64,000 nt of DNA from JAYRSJ01 sp041920215 (GTDB taxonomy: Bacteria; Pseudomonadota; Gammaproteobacteria; Burkholderiales; Burkholderiaceae_C): contig JAYRSJ010000001.1 of assembly GCA_041920215.1 (NCBI GenBank), positions 1 through 64,000 on the forward strand, written 5' to 3'. A program made the position numbers and the translations under genes. This document shows positions 25,249 to 36,502 of this stretch, piece after piece. The notes beneath the pieces were generated by a model. It was given only the letters and a program-made list of their open reading frames with translations, did not search any database and was not told the DNA's origin. Positions within the stretch are counted from its first letter, which is position 1. Each line of letters opens with the position of its first letter.

Positions 25249-25314
25249 TTACAATCGACGCCTTGATGGTTACCCGGTGCCGGCTCCATGCCGGCCGGAT
25301 GCACGGAGTCGAGG

Positions 25315-27012
25315 ATGAAAACGAAATTTCTCAATGCTCAGAGCCTGACTCAGCGCCTCTATGCGATGGCGGCCCTGCTCACCACGGCCCTGATCGGTGT
25401 CGCCCTCTATGCCTTCGCTGCGCTCAGCGATATCTCGGCCGCCGCCCACCGGACCGAGTCCGTACGCATGCCACAGCTGACACGCATGGCCGATCTGGAG
25501 CAGGCCTTGACCACGGTCTCGCTGCAGCTGCGGCAGGCCATGCTGGCCAGCAACTCCGTCGAGCGGGATCAGGCGCTGCGGGCGATCGACGGCCGGCGCA
25601 GCGCGATCACCCAGACGCTGGCGGACTTCGAGCGCGGCTTGAGTACGGCCCGCGGCAAGGCCCTGTTCGCTGAGCTGCCCTCACGTCTGGAGCGTTTCTG
25701 GCAGCTCAGTGACGCGGCTGGCCGCCTGGTCCGGGAGGAACGTGGCGCCGAGGCCTTCGCCCTTCTGGCCGAGCAGGGTCAGGCCGTGCGCGACGATCTG
25801 CTGGCAACGGTGGATGAGTTGGTCAGGTACCAGGAGCAGACACTCAGGCAGGACATCGACTCGATCGAGACCAGTGCCTCCAGCACATTGCGGGTGCTGG
25901 AAATCCTGGTGATCACCGTCGCACTGCTGCTGCTGTCCATCTGGTCGGTGGGGCGGCTGCTGCGCCAGCGCATCGCCGCCTCGCGCCAGGTGGCGATGCG
26001 GGTGCGCGACGGTGACCTGACCCAGCCGGTGCTGGACACCCGCCGCGATGAGTTCAGCCCGCTGCTGGCGGCACTGGGTGAGATGCAGAGCAAGCTGGCC
26101 GAGCTGGTGGGCCGGGTGCGCGGCAATGCCGAGAGCGTCTCCACCGCCAGCAGCCAGATCGCCGCCGGCAATGCCGATCTGAGCGCACGCACCGAGCAGC
26201 AGGCCTCGGCCCTGCGGCAGACCGCCGCCTCGATGGAGCAGATCAACAGCAGCGCCGGCCACAATGCCGACAACGCCGCCCAGGCCCGTCAACTGGCCGC
26301 CCAGGCCAGCCAGACCGCGGTCGACGGCGGCAGCGTGGTCGACACGGTGGTGCACACGATGAAGGCCATCGACGCGGCCTCGCGCCAGATCGTTGAGATC
26401 ATTGGCGTGATCGACGGCATTGCCTTCCAGACCAATATCCTGGCATTGAATGCGGCCGTCGAGGCCGCGCGCGCCGGCGACCAGGGCCGCGGCTTCGCGG
26501 TGGTGGCCGCCGAGGTGCGCAGCCTGGCGCAGCGCAGCGCCGAGGCGGCCCGGCAGATCAAGACCTTGATCCACACCAGTGTGGAGCGGGTCGAGCAGGG
26601 CTCGCACGAGGCCGATCGTGCCGGTGTGGCGATGCAGGCGGTGGTGCAGTCCATCCAGCGAGTCAACGACATCGTCGGCGAGATTGCCAGCGCCAGCCGC
26701 GAGCAGATGAGCGGCGTCGGCCAGGTCAGCGAAGCCGTCGCCCAGATGGATCAGATGACGCAGCAGAACGCCGCGCTGGTAGAGGAGTCCGCTGCCGCTG
26801 CCGAGAGCCTGCGCGGCCAGGCCCAGACCCTGGTGCAGATCGTCGGGCGCTTCCGCCTGGAGTCGGCGGCCGCCGCGGCGCCGATCAGCCGCAGCGCCGT
26901 CGCGGCGGATGAGGGCCGGCAGCCGCGCACCACCGGCCGCGCGACCCCGATCAGCACCGTCCGCCGCTCAGCGCACGCCACCACTGCCGAGGGTGCCTGG
27001 ACCAGCTTCTGA
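25315..27012 (+). CDS. methyl-accepting chemotaxis protein
   Basis: This is a 565-residue transmembrane chemoreceptor. Helix 1 is near residues 18-38. The periplasmic four-helix-bundle-like sensor (about 40-190) is rich in Arg, Gln and Leu. Helix 2 is near 195-215, followed by HAMP (about 215-270) and the methyl-accepting signalling domain. Its hairpin tip reads DGIAFQTNILALNAAVEAARAG. The C-terminus ends in AWTSF, resembling the CheR-binding pentapeptide of Tsr/Tar (NWETF). I took the ATG at 25315 because GGAG precedes it by about eight bases; an upstream start at 25288 lacks this. It follows the phosphorelay genes and has its own AT-rich promoter region. Confidence 0.94.
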   Translation: MKTKFLNAQSLTQRLYAMAALLTTALIGVALYAFAALSDISAAAHRTESVRMPQLTRMADLEQALTTVSLQLRQAMLASNSVERDQALRAIDGRRSAITQTLADFERGLSTARGKALFAELPSRLERFWQLSDAAGRLVREERGAEAFALLAEQGQAVRDDLLATVDELVRYQEQTLRQDIDSIETSASSTLRVLEILVITVALLLLSIWSVGRLLRQRIAASRQVAMRVRDGDLTQPVLDTRRDEFSPLLAALGEMQSKLAELVGRVRGNAESVSTASSQIAAGNADLSARTEQQASALRQTAASMEQINSSAGHNADNAAQARQLAAQASQTAVDGGSVVDTVVHTMKAIDAASRQIVEIIGVIDGIAFQTNILALNAAVEAARAGDQGRGFAVVAAEVRSLAQRSAEAARQIKTLIHTSVERVEQGSHEADRAGVAMQAVVQSIQRVNDIVGEIASASREQMSGVGQVSEAVAQMDQMTQQNAALVEESAAAAESLRGQAQTLVQIVGRFRLESAAAAAPISRSAVAADEGRQPRTTGRATPISTVRRSAHATTAEGAWTSF

Positions 27013-27021
27013 AGACGCCGC

Positions 27022-29127
<2,106 letters not shown>

Positions 29128-29196
29128 CGATAGCCCACTTGAGGATGAGGAGCTAAGCGCATGATTTCAAAGTCATTTTCCGCAAGTCACACAGCT

Positions 29197-29205
29197 TGTG
29201 GATAA
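29197..29205 (-). promoter_or_regulatory. DnaA box (TTATCCACA)
   Basis: The plus strand reads TGTGGATAA, the complement of the consensus DnaA box TTATNCACA with no mismatch. It lies about 70 bases upstream of the priA start. Confidence 0.6.
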
Positions 29206-29385
29206 CTTTGTGGGAAAACCTGGGGCAGCCTGGTCGACGCAGCGATTGACGTTCAAGTGCCGGCGCACTGTCAATCTCGGCACAAACGGATACCGGCCTT
29301 TGAAATCAATCACTTAGCCTTCAATCGGGAAAACCAGCAGCTGCGCCGCAGCATCTGAGCCGTCTAAGGGCGACATGCGCATTTT

Positions 29386-29394
29386 TGGGGATAA
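29386..29394 (-). promoter_or_regulatory. DnaA-box-like site (one mismatch)
   Basis: The plus strand reads TGGGGATAA, giving TTATCCCCA, one mismatch from the DnaA consensus. It has the same orientation as the perfect box 189 bases away. Confidence 0.35.
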
Positions 29395-29438
29395 GTCCGG
29401 GCCGGCGTGCAGGCTTCACGTCCGACCCGACCCCCGCT

Positions 29439-30530
29439 TCAGCGGGCCTGGCGCAGCTGGCGCGAGTATTGGTGCACCTCGTCCACCAGGGCCGTCACAT
29501 GCTCGGGTGGCGTGTGCTGGCTGATGCCATGGCCCAGATTGAACACATGGCCGCCCCAGCGACCGTCGGCCCGCTGCGGCGCGCCGAAGCTGTCGAGCAG
29601 CGCGCGCACCTGCGCGCGCACCGCGTCCGGCGGCGCGAACAGCACATTCGGGTCCAGATTGCCCTGCAGCGCCACCTTGTCGTCGAGCTGGGCGCGCGCC
29701 TTGCCGAGATTCATGGTCCAGTCCAGGCCCACCACATCGGCGCCGGCGGCGGCGATCTCGTCCAGCCACAGGCCGCCGCCCTTGGTGAACAGGATGGCGG
29801 GGATGCGCGCCCCCTCATGCTCACGCTTGAGCTGGGACAGCACGCGTCGGGCGTAGTCGAGGCTGAAGCGCTGGAACATGCCGTCGGCCAGCACGCCGCC
29901 CCAGGAGTCGAAAATCATCACCGCCTGGGCACCGGCCTCAATCTGGGCGTTCAGATACTGGGCCACCGCATCGGCATTGACCTGCAGGATGCGATGCATC
30001 AGGTCGGGGCGCGCATACATCAGGCTCTTGACCTGGCGGTAGTCGTCCGAGCCGCCGCCCTCCACCATATAGCAGGCCAGGGTCCAGGGGCTGCCGGAGA
30101 AGCCGATCAGCGGCACGCGCCCGTTCAGCGCCTTGCGGATCGAGGCGACCGCGTCGAAGACATAACGCAGCTTGTTCATGTCCGGCACTTCGAGTGCGGC
30201 CACGGCCGCCTCGTCGCGGACCACCTTGGCGAACTTCGGTCCCTCGCCGATCGCGAACGACAGGCCCAGGCCCATCGCATCCGGCACGGTCAGGATGTCG
30301 CTGAACAGGATGGCGGCATCCAGCTTGTAGCGCTCCAGCGGCTGCAGCGTCACCTCGGTGGCGTAGTCGGTATTGGTGGCCAGGCCCATGAAGCTGCCGG
30401 CCTTGGCGCGGGTCTCGCGGTACTCGGGCAGATAGCGGCCGGCCTGGCGCATCAGCCAGACGGGCGTGTAGTCGGTGGGCTGACGCAGGCAGGCGCGCAG
30501 GAAGGTGTCGTTTTGCAGGGGAGCACTCAT
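29439..30530 (-). CDS. hemE: uroporphyrinogen decarboxylase
   Basis: This 363-residue cytosolic enzyme decarboxylates uroporphyrinogen III to coproporphyrinogen III in heme synthesis. Family signatures are present: the N-terminal PVWLMRQAGRYLPEYR with the substrate-binding Arg residues, ILFSDILTVPDAMGL with the catalytic Asp, GFSGSPWTLACYMVEGG, FDSWGGVLA and NLGHGI with the late His. Length is normal for the family. It is divergent from the LemA gene (about 86 bases between starts) and precedes priA on the same strand. Confidence 0.97.
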   Translation of the reverse strand: MSAPLQNDTFLRACLRQPTDYTPVWLMRQAGRYLPEYRETRAKAGSFMGLATNTDYATEVTLQPLERYKLDAAILFSDILTVPDAMGLGLSFAIGEGPKFAKVVRDEAAVAALEVPDMNKLRYVFDAVASIRKALNGRVPLIGFSGSPWTLACYMVEGGGSDDYRQVKSLMYARPDLMHRILQVNADAVAQYLNAQIEAGAQAVMIFDSWGGVLADGMFQRFSLDYARRVLSQLKREHEGARIPAILFTKGGGLWLDEIAAAGADVVGLDWTMNLGKARAQLDDKVALQGNLDPNVLFAPPDAVRAQVRALLDSFGAPQRADGRWGGHVFNLGHGISQHTPPEHVTALVDEVHQYSRQLRQAR

Positions 30531-30603
30531 GCCGGCATTATCCGCTGCGATACTGGCTTGAATCGCGCCAGCCCAGCGCCACCTAAGGGGCGCTCAACCA
30601 TTC

Positions 30604-30610
30604 AAGGAGG
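30604..30610 (+). promoter_or_regulatory. ribosome-binding site deciding the lemA start
   Basis: AAGGAGG at 30604-30610 abuts an ATG at 30611, too close to serve it. It stands six bases before the second in-frame ATG at 30617, so translation should begin there. Confidence 0.7.
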
Positions 30611-30616
30611 ATGTTC

Positions 30617-31231
30617 ATGAGTTGGATCAAGCGCAGCGGCCTCGCCGCCCTCGTCGTGACGGCATCGCTGGGCCTCAGCGGCTGCGGCTACAACGAGTTC
30701 CAGCGGCTCGACGAACAGGTCAACGCCCAGTGGAGCGAGGTGCTGAGCCAGTACCAGCGCCGGGCCGACCTGATTCCGAACATCGTCAACACCGTCAAGG
30801 GCGAGGCCGGCTTCGAGCAGGAGACGCTGACCCGGGTGGTGGAAGCACGCGCCAAGGCCACCAGCATCCAGGTGACGCCCGAGCTGGCCCGCGACCCGGC
30901 GGCGCTCAAGCAGTTCCAGGCGGCCCAGGGTGAGCTCTCGGGTGCACTGTCGCGCCTGCTGATGGTCACCGAGAACTATCCCAATCTGAAGGCCAACCAG
31001 GGCTTCCAGGATCTGCGCGTTCAGCTGGAGGGCACCGAGAACCGCATCACCGTGGCGCGCAACCGCTACATCCAGTCGGTGCAGGCCTACAACGTGCACG
31101 CACGCAGCTTCCCCAACAACCTGACGGCGATGGTCTTCGGCTACGAGACCAAGCCCAACTTCAGCGTCGACAACGAGGCGGCGATCAAGGCCGCGCCGAC
31201 GGTCAGCTTCGACAAGCCAGCCTCCAAGTAA
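30617..31231 (+). CDS. LemA family lipoprotein
   Basis: This is a 204-residue membrane-attached protein. A hydrophobic signal segment ends in a lipobox-like GLSGCGYN, so lipidation at the Cys is likely. The LemA pattern follows: NEFQRLDEQVNAQWSEVLSQYQRRADLIPN, VEARAKAT, LSRLLMVTENYPNLKA and the helical ENRITVARNRYI. The protein should be mostly helical and face the periplasm. Its biochemical role is unknown in general. It begins an operon with two TPM-domain genes (7-base gap to the first), an association seen in many bacteria. Confidence 0.92.
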   Translation: MSWIKRSGLAALVVTASLGLSGCGYNEFQRLDEQVNAQWSEVLSQYQRRADLIPNIVNTVKGEAGFEQETLTRVVEARAKATSIQVTPELARDPAALKQFQAAQGELSGALSRLLMVTENYPNLKANQGFQDLRVQLEGTENRITVARNRYIQSVQAYNVHARSFPNNLTAMVFGYETKPNFSVDNEAAIKAAPTVSFDKPASK

Positions 31232-31238
31232 GCCGGGC

Positions 31239-32165
31239 ATGGGCATGACGCTGCGCCCCGCCCTGCTGCGCTTCCTGTGGCTGCTGGCCGGCTTGCTGGC
31301 CGCCGCCCTGCCCGTCGCGGCCCACGCCCAGGAGCTTCAGCCGGTGCCGGTGCTGAGCGACCGGGTGGTCGACAACACCGGCACGCTGGACGCGCAGCAA
31401 AACCGCGCGCTGCGCGCCAAGCTGGCGGCCTTCGAGCAGGAGGCCGGTCCGCAGATCGTGGTGCTGATCGTGGCCAGCACCGCGCCGGAAGATATCGCCG
31501 CCTACGCCCACCGGGTGGCCGACGCCTGGAAGATAGGCCGGCGCGAGGTGGGCGACGGGCTGCTGATCCTGGTGGCCAAGGACGATCGCAAGATACGCAT
31601 CGAGGTGGCCAAGGCGCTGGAGGGGGCCATCCCCGATCTGGCCGCGCGGCAGATCATCCAGAACGCGATCACCCCCGCCTTCAAGGCCGGCGACTATGCG
31701 GGCGGGCTCAATCAAGGCATCGACCAGCTGCAGGCGCGCATACGCGGCGAGGGCCTGCCGATGCCGGAGGGCAAGCCGCGCCAGGGGCCGGCACCAGCCA
31801 GCTCGTCGCTGGATCTGGAAACCCTGGGCATGCTGGTGCTGATCGGTGTGCCGGTGGTCGGCTCGGTGCTCAGCGCCGTCTTCGGCCGCAAGCTCGGCAG
31901 CCTGCTGACCGCCGGCGGCACCGGCGGCCTGGGCTGGCTGCTCAGCGCCAGCTTGCCGGTGGCCGTGCTCGCCGGCTTCGTGGCCTTGCTGATGGTGGGT
32001 GCCATGGGGGGCAGCGGCAGCCGCCGCAGCGGGCGTGGCGGCGGCCCGGTGATCTGGGGCGGCAGCGGTGGCGGCTGGAGCAGCGGCGGTGGGGGCGGAG
32101 GCGGTGGTTTCTCCTCCGGTGGCGGCGGCGATTTCGGCGGCGGCGGCGCCTCGGGGGATTGGTGA
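31239..32165 (+). CDS. TPM-domain (YgcG family) membrane protein with Gly-rich tail
   Basis: This is a 308-residue protein. It has a signal peptide (cleavage near AHAQE) and a periplasmic TPM domain (about 40-165) with VVDNTGTLDAQQ, GPQIVVLIVAST and KIGRREVGDGLLILVAKDDRKIRIEV. A linker leads to two hydrophobic segments (about 200-255), and a Ser/Arg patch precedes a C-terminal Gly/Ser-rich tail ending ASGDW. This is the YgcG layout. The tail explains the GGC/GGT-rich DNA at 32040-32160. The stop overlaps the next start as TGATG. The function is unknown; co-occurrence with LemA suggests a shared envelope role. Confidence 0.9.
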   Translation: MGMTLRPALLRFLWLLAGLLAAALPVAAHAQELQPVPVLSDRVVDNTGTLDAQQNRALRAKLAAFEQEAGPQIVVLIVASTAPEDIAAYAHRVADAWKIGRREVGDGLLILVAKDDRKIRIEVAKALEGAIPDLAARQIIQNAITPAFKAGDYAGGLNQGIDQLQARIRGEGLPMPEGKPRQGPAPASSSLDLETLGMLVLIGVPVVGSVLSAVFGRKLGSLLTAGGTGGLGWLLSASLPVAVLAGFVALLMVGAMGGSGSRRSGRGGGPVIWGGSGGGWSSGGGGGGGGFSSGGGGDFGGGGASGDW

Positions 32166-32695
32166 TGGGAGATGTGGTGAGCAAGCGCGAGAACCGCTGG
32201 CTGCGGCTGCTGCGCCATCGCTGGAGCGATGCCGGGGATCTGCGCCGTGCGCTGCCGGGTGCCGCGGTGGCCCGGCTGGAGCAGCAGGTGCGGCGCAGCG
32301 AGGGCCGGCACAGCGGCGAGATCTGCGTCTGCGTGGAGGCCGGCCTGCCGCTGTCCTATCTGTGGCGGCGGCTCAGCGCCCGCCAGCGCGCGCTGACGCT
32401 GTTCGGCAAGCTGCGCGTCTGGGACACGGCGGCCAATAACGGCGTGCTGGTCTATCTGCTGCTGGCCGACCATGCGATCGAGATCGTGGCCGACCGCGGC
32501 CTCAACCAACGCATCAGCCCCGACGAATGGGCCGGCATCGTGAGCGCGCTGCGCGAGCATCTGCAGCGTCATGCCTTCGAGGCGGGCCTGGCGGCGGCGG
32601 TGGACGCGGTCGACCGCCTGCTGCGCCAGCATTGCCCGCTGGCCGAGGGCGAGCACAACCCCAACGAGCTGCCGGACGCGGTGGTGCTGCTCTGA
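32165..32695 (+). CDS. second TPM-domain protein
   Basis: This 176-residue protein has a TPM-type domain with SGEICVCVEAGLPLSYL, ALTLFGKLRVWDT, NGVLVYLLLADHAIEIVADRG and LNQRISPDEWAGIVSAL. It has no signal peptide; a basic N-terminus and a single moderately hydrophobic segment are all that is seen, so the domain is probably cytoplasmic. It is translationally coupled to the YgcG-like gene and completes the LemA-TPM-TPM operon. It ends four bases before the convergent ppk2 stop. Confidence 0.85.
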   Translation: MGDVVSKRENRWLRLLRHRWSDAGDLRRALPGAAVARLEQQVRRSEGRHSGEICVCVEAGLPLSYLWRRLSARQRALTLFGKLRVWDTAANNGVLVYLLLADHAIEIVADRGLNQRISPDEWAGIVSALREHLQRHAFEAGLAAAVDAVDRLLRQHCPLAEGEHNPNELPDAVVLL

Positions 32696-32699
32696 GCGT

Positions 32700-33494
32700 T
32701 CAGATCGGCCGCAGCTTGCCGCTGAACTTCTCCGTCAGCGGCTTGTGCCCCAGCGGTGGAAAGTCCAGCGTCGTTTCGGGCACCGCCACATCGGGCAGCT
32801 GATCGAGCAGATGGCGTATCAGCCGCAGGCGGCCGCGGCGCTGGTCGTTGAAGTCCACCAGGGTCCAGGGCGCATGGCGGCTGTGGGTGGCGGCCAGCAT
32901 GCGCTCGCGGGCCTCGCCGTACTGCTTGTACAGCCGGCGCGCGTCGATATCGATGGGCGAGAGCTTCCAGCGCTTCAGCGGATCTTGCAGCCGTTCCATG
33001 AAGCGCTCCTCCTGGCGGGCCTGATCGATGCTCAGCCAGTACTTGAAGATCAGCAGGCCGTCGTCGGCCAGCAGCTTCTCGAACACCGGCACCTGGCGCA
33101 GAAAGTCCTCGGTCTGCGCCGGGCTGCAAAAGCCCATCACCGCCTCGACGCCGGCCCGGTTGTACCAGCTGCGGTCGAACAGCGCGATCTCGCCGGCCGC
33201 CGGCAGGTGCGGCACATAGCGCTGGAAATACCACTGCGACTGCTCGCGCTCGCTGGGCTTGCCCAGCGCAACCACATGGCATTGGCGCGGATTGAGCGTG
33301 TCGCTGATGGCCGAGATGACGCCGCCCTTGCCTGCGGTGTCGCGCCCCTCGACGATGACCAGCAGGCGCCGGCCGCTGTGCTGCAGCCAGCGCGCCATCG
33401 CATTGAGCTCCAGCTGCAGCTCGGCAAGCTGGGCAAGATAGTCGCTCTTGGACAGCTTGTCTGGCGCGTCCGACGTGGATTTCTTTTTGCCCAT
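32700..33494 (-). CDS. ppk2: polyphosphate kinase 2 family protein
   Basis: This 264-residue cytosolic enzyme uses polyphosphate to phosphorylate nucleotides. The PPK2 motifs are all present: LLVIVEGRDTAGKGGVI (Walker A), SQWYFQRYVPHLP, IALFDRSWYNRAGVE (Walker B) and FMERLQDPLKRWKLSPID. A single domain of this length fits the class I/III type. Whether it favours GDP, ADP or AMP cannot be told from motifs alone. It lies downstream of the hexose-6-phosphate mutarotase on the same strand with a 47-base gap and is convergent with the TPM gene. Confidence 0.94.
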   Translation of the reverse strand: MGKKKSTSDAPDKLSKSDYLAQLAELQLELNAMARWLQHSGRRLLVIVEGRDTAGKGGVISAISDTLNPRQCHVVALGKPSEREQSQWYFQRYVPHLPAAGEIALFDRSWYNRAGVEAVMGFCSPAQTEDFLRQVPVFEKLLADDGLLIFKYWLSIDQARQEERFMERLQDPLKRWKLSPIDIDARRLYKQYGEARERMLAATHSRHAPWTLVDFNDQRRGRLRLIRHLLDQLPDVAVPETTLDFPPLGHKPLTEKFSGKLRPI

Positions 33495-33541
33495 CGCAGC
33501 TCCTCGTGCAGAGCTGCTAGCTTAATCGGCCCGGCTCCCGC

Positions 33542-34447
33542 CTAGGTCAGAGTTTCGGCCGGGTTCTCGCCCAGCAGGCTGAAGCTCTGCAACCCCACCC
33601 AGCTCTCGCCGGGTGCCAGCACGACCGGGTGTTCGATGGCCGCGGCCTCGACGCACAACATCTTCAGATAGCCGTCGGCCGGCATATCGGCGAGGGCCGC
33701 GCACTTGGCCGCGCCGGGATTCCAGACCACCGCATCGGCAAAACCCTGCTGACGGATCTGCAGGCGGCGCTGCTGGCCGCCGCGCTGCTCGACCAGGGTC
33801 AGGTCTTGCGTCACCTGGTGGTAGATGCGGTCCAGGTCCTCGCAGCCGGGGCTGCCGGGCAGCAACAGCTGGCTGCGCTGCTGGGCCTGACGTTCGCTGA
33901 CCGAGTCCCAGTAGTGCAGGCCGGCCAGGCCTTCCAGGCTGGCGGCCATCAGATCGTCCACGGCCAGATAGCTGTGCAGGGCGGCGCTGAACTGCAGCGG
34001 AGCGTCGCCGGTCTCGCCGCGATGTTCGACCGCCAGCTCGATCTCGAGATCGCTGCCGGCAATGCGCACGCTCAGCTCGGCCTCAAAGCGATGCGGCCAC
34101 AGCAGGCGGGTGGCCGCATCGTCGTTGAGGCGCAGCACGGCCAGCGCATCGTCTTGCCCCCGCTCGGCGCTGATCAGCTGCCAGGGGCGGCTGCGGGCGA
34201 AGCCGTGGCGCGGCAGCGTGCCGCGCGCCGCGAACTGAGGGAAGCAGACCGGCACGCCGCCGCGTACCGCCTGACCGTTGGCGAAGGCGTTCTTGGGCGA
34301 GAGATAGAGCTGCTCGCCGGCACCCGCCGGCTGCCAGGACAGCAGCTGCGCCCCATGCAGCAGCAAGGTGGCACGGGCACCATCGGGCGCCTGCAGTTCG
34401 AGAGCATCGAGGCCTTGGTAGCGGCTCAGCGCGATCGGCGTGGACAT
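33542..34447 (-). CDS. D-hexose-6-phosphate mutarotase (YeaD type)
   Basis: This is a 301-residue aldose-1-epimerase superfamily protein. Motifs are LLLHGAQLLSWQPAG, YLSPKNAF, AVRGGVPVCFPQFA, LPRHGFARSRPW with a catalytic-type His, and a late VVWNPGAAKCAALADMPADGY and LCVEAAAI. This pattern is that of glucose-6-phosphate 1-epimerases that interconvert alpha and beta hexose-6-phosphates, not of galactose mutarotase GalM. The gene lies just beyond the ATP synthase terminator on the same strand and 47 bases before ppk2. Confidence 0.9.
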   Translation of the reverse strand: MSTPIALSRYQGLDALELQAPDGARATLLLHGAQLLSWQPAGAGEQLYLSPKNAFANGQAVRGGVPVCFPQFAARGTLPRHGFARSRPWQLISAERGQDDALAVLRLNDDAATRLLWPHRFEAELSVRIAGSDLEIELAVEHRGETGDAPLQFSAALHSYLAVDDLMAASLEGLAGLHYWDSVSERQAQQRSQLLLPGSPGCEDLDRIYHQVTQDLTLVEQRGGQQRRLQIRQQGFADAVVWNPGAAKCAALADMPADGYLKMLCVEAAAIEHPVVLAPGESWVGLQSFSLLGENPAETLT

Positions 34448-34479
34448 AGGGAAAGACAGCAGGCTGTGTGGTCGGTGGA

Positions 34480-34518
34480 GAAAAAGACAGCGCCCGCGGA
34501 CTTGCGTCGGCGGGCGCT
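34480..34518 (-). terminator. intrinsic terminator of the atp operon
   Basis: Downstream of atpC the RNA would form a perfect 9-bp stem, AGCGCCCGC (34510-34518 read on the minus strand) with GCGGGCGCT (34489-34497). A 12-base loop separates the arms and a short U tract (34481-34485) follows. Position and shape fit a Rho-independent terminator. Confidence 0.85.
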
Positions 34519-34561
34519 GGGGATGATAGACGGCCGTCGCCGTCCCGCTCCCGCTTGCTTC

Positions 34562-34975
34562 TTACTTCTTGCGGAACTTGCGCAGCGCCGCGATCTGGGC
34601 GGCCATCGCCACAAACTCGCTCTGCGCGGCGGCGAAGTCGATATCGCTCTTGGCGTTCTTCATCGCTTCCTCGGCCAGCTTCTTGGCTTCGGCCGCCTTG
34701 GCCTCGTCCAGATCCTTGCCGCGGATGGCGGTGTCGGCCAGCACGGTCACCGTGCCCGGCTGCACTTCCAGAATGCCGCCAGCCACGAAGACGAACTCTT
34801 CGCCGCCCTCGGCCTTCTCGATGCGCACGGCACCCGGCTTGATGCGGGTGATCAGCGGCGTGTGCTGGGGCAGGATGCCCAGCTCACCGTTCTCACCCGG
34901 CAGCGCGACGAACTTGGCCTCGCCGGAGAAGATCTGCTCTTCGGCGGACACCACGTCGACATGAATGGTTGCCAT
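34562..34975 (-). CDS. atpC: ATP synthase epsilon subunit
   Basis: This is the 137-residue central-stalk subunit of F1, which modulates ATP hydrolysis. It has the N-terminal beta-sandwich (IHVDVVSAEEQIFSGEA, GENGELGILPQHTPLITRIKPGAV, FVAGGILEVQPGTVTVLADTAIRG) and a C-terminal helical hairpin. The ATG at 34975 is preceded by AAGGA about nine bases away and was preferred to an in-frame TTG two codons upstream. It is the last gene of the operon. Confidence 0.97.
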   Translation of the reverse strand: MATIHVDVVSAEEQIFSGEAKFVALPGENGELGILPQHTPLITRIKPGAVRIEKAEGGEEFVFVAGGILEVQPGTVTVLADTAIRGKDLDEAKAAEAKKLAEEAMKNAKSDIDFAAAQSEFVAMAAQIAALRKFRKK

Positions 34976-35042
34976 GTTCAATCTTCCTTAGCGTGTTGAT
35001 GATGAAAAAGCTTGGCTAGGCAAGGCGCTTGCGCGCCCCGCC

Positions 35043-36455
<1,413 letters not shown>

Positions 36456-36502
36456 TTTTTCGTTCCTTCAATTCCAAAAACTTTTAGCGTTCGCTTGAGC
36501 GA

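Larger units (their letters stand above)
29128..29438. other. hemE-priA intergenic region with DnaA boxes and a spaced inverted repeat
   Basis: This 311-base gap has no open frame that looks coding. It holds a perfect DnaA box, a second box with one mismatch, and an 11-bp inverted repeat (TGATTTCAAAG at 29162-29172 and CTTTGAAATCA at 29298-29308). It is clearly richer in A/T than its flanks. The promoter of priA must lie here unless priA is read through from hemE. I could not fix a -35/-10 pair. Confidence 0.55.

Noticed and set aside
25200..25260. AT-rich island considered as a foreign insertion or attachment site.
   Set aside because: No integrase, no duplicated flanks; the palindrome and the -10-like element explain it as a promoter.
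29128..29438. Possible chromosomal origin because of the DnaA box.
   Set aside because: Only one perfect box, no AT-rich unwinding block and no dnaA or dnaN nearby; a regulatory site is more likely.
29430..29455. Stem CCCGC/GCGGG around the hemE stop as terminator.
   Set aside because: Short stem and no U tract after it.
32040..32160. GGC/GGT repeat stretch that looks like a minisatellite.
   Set aside because: It encodes the Gly/Ser-rich tail usual for YgcG-type TPM proteins.
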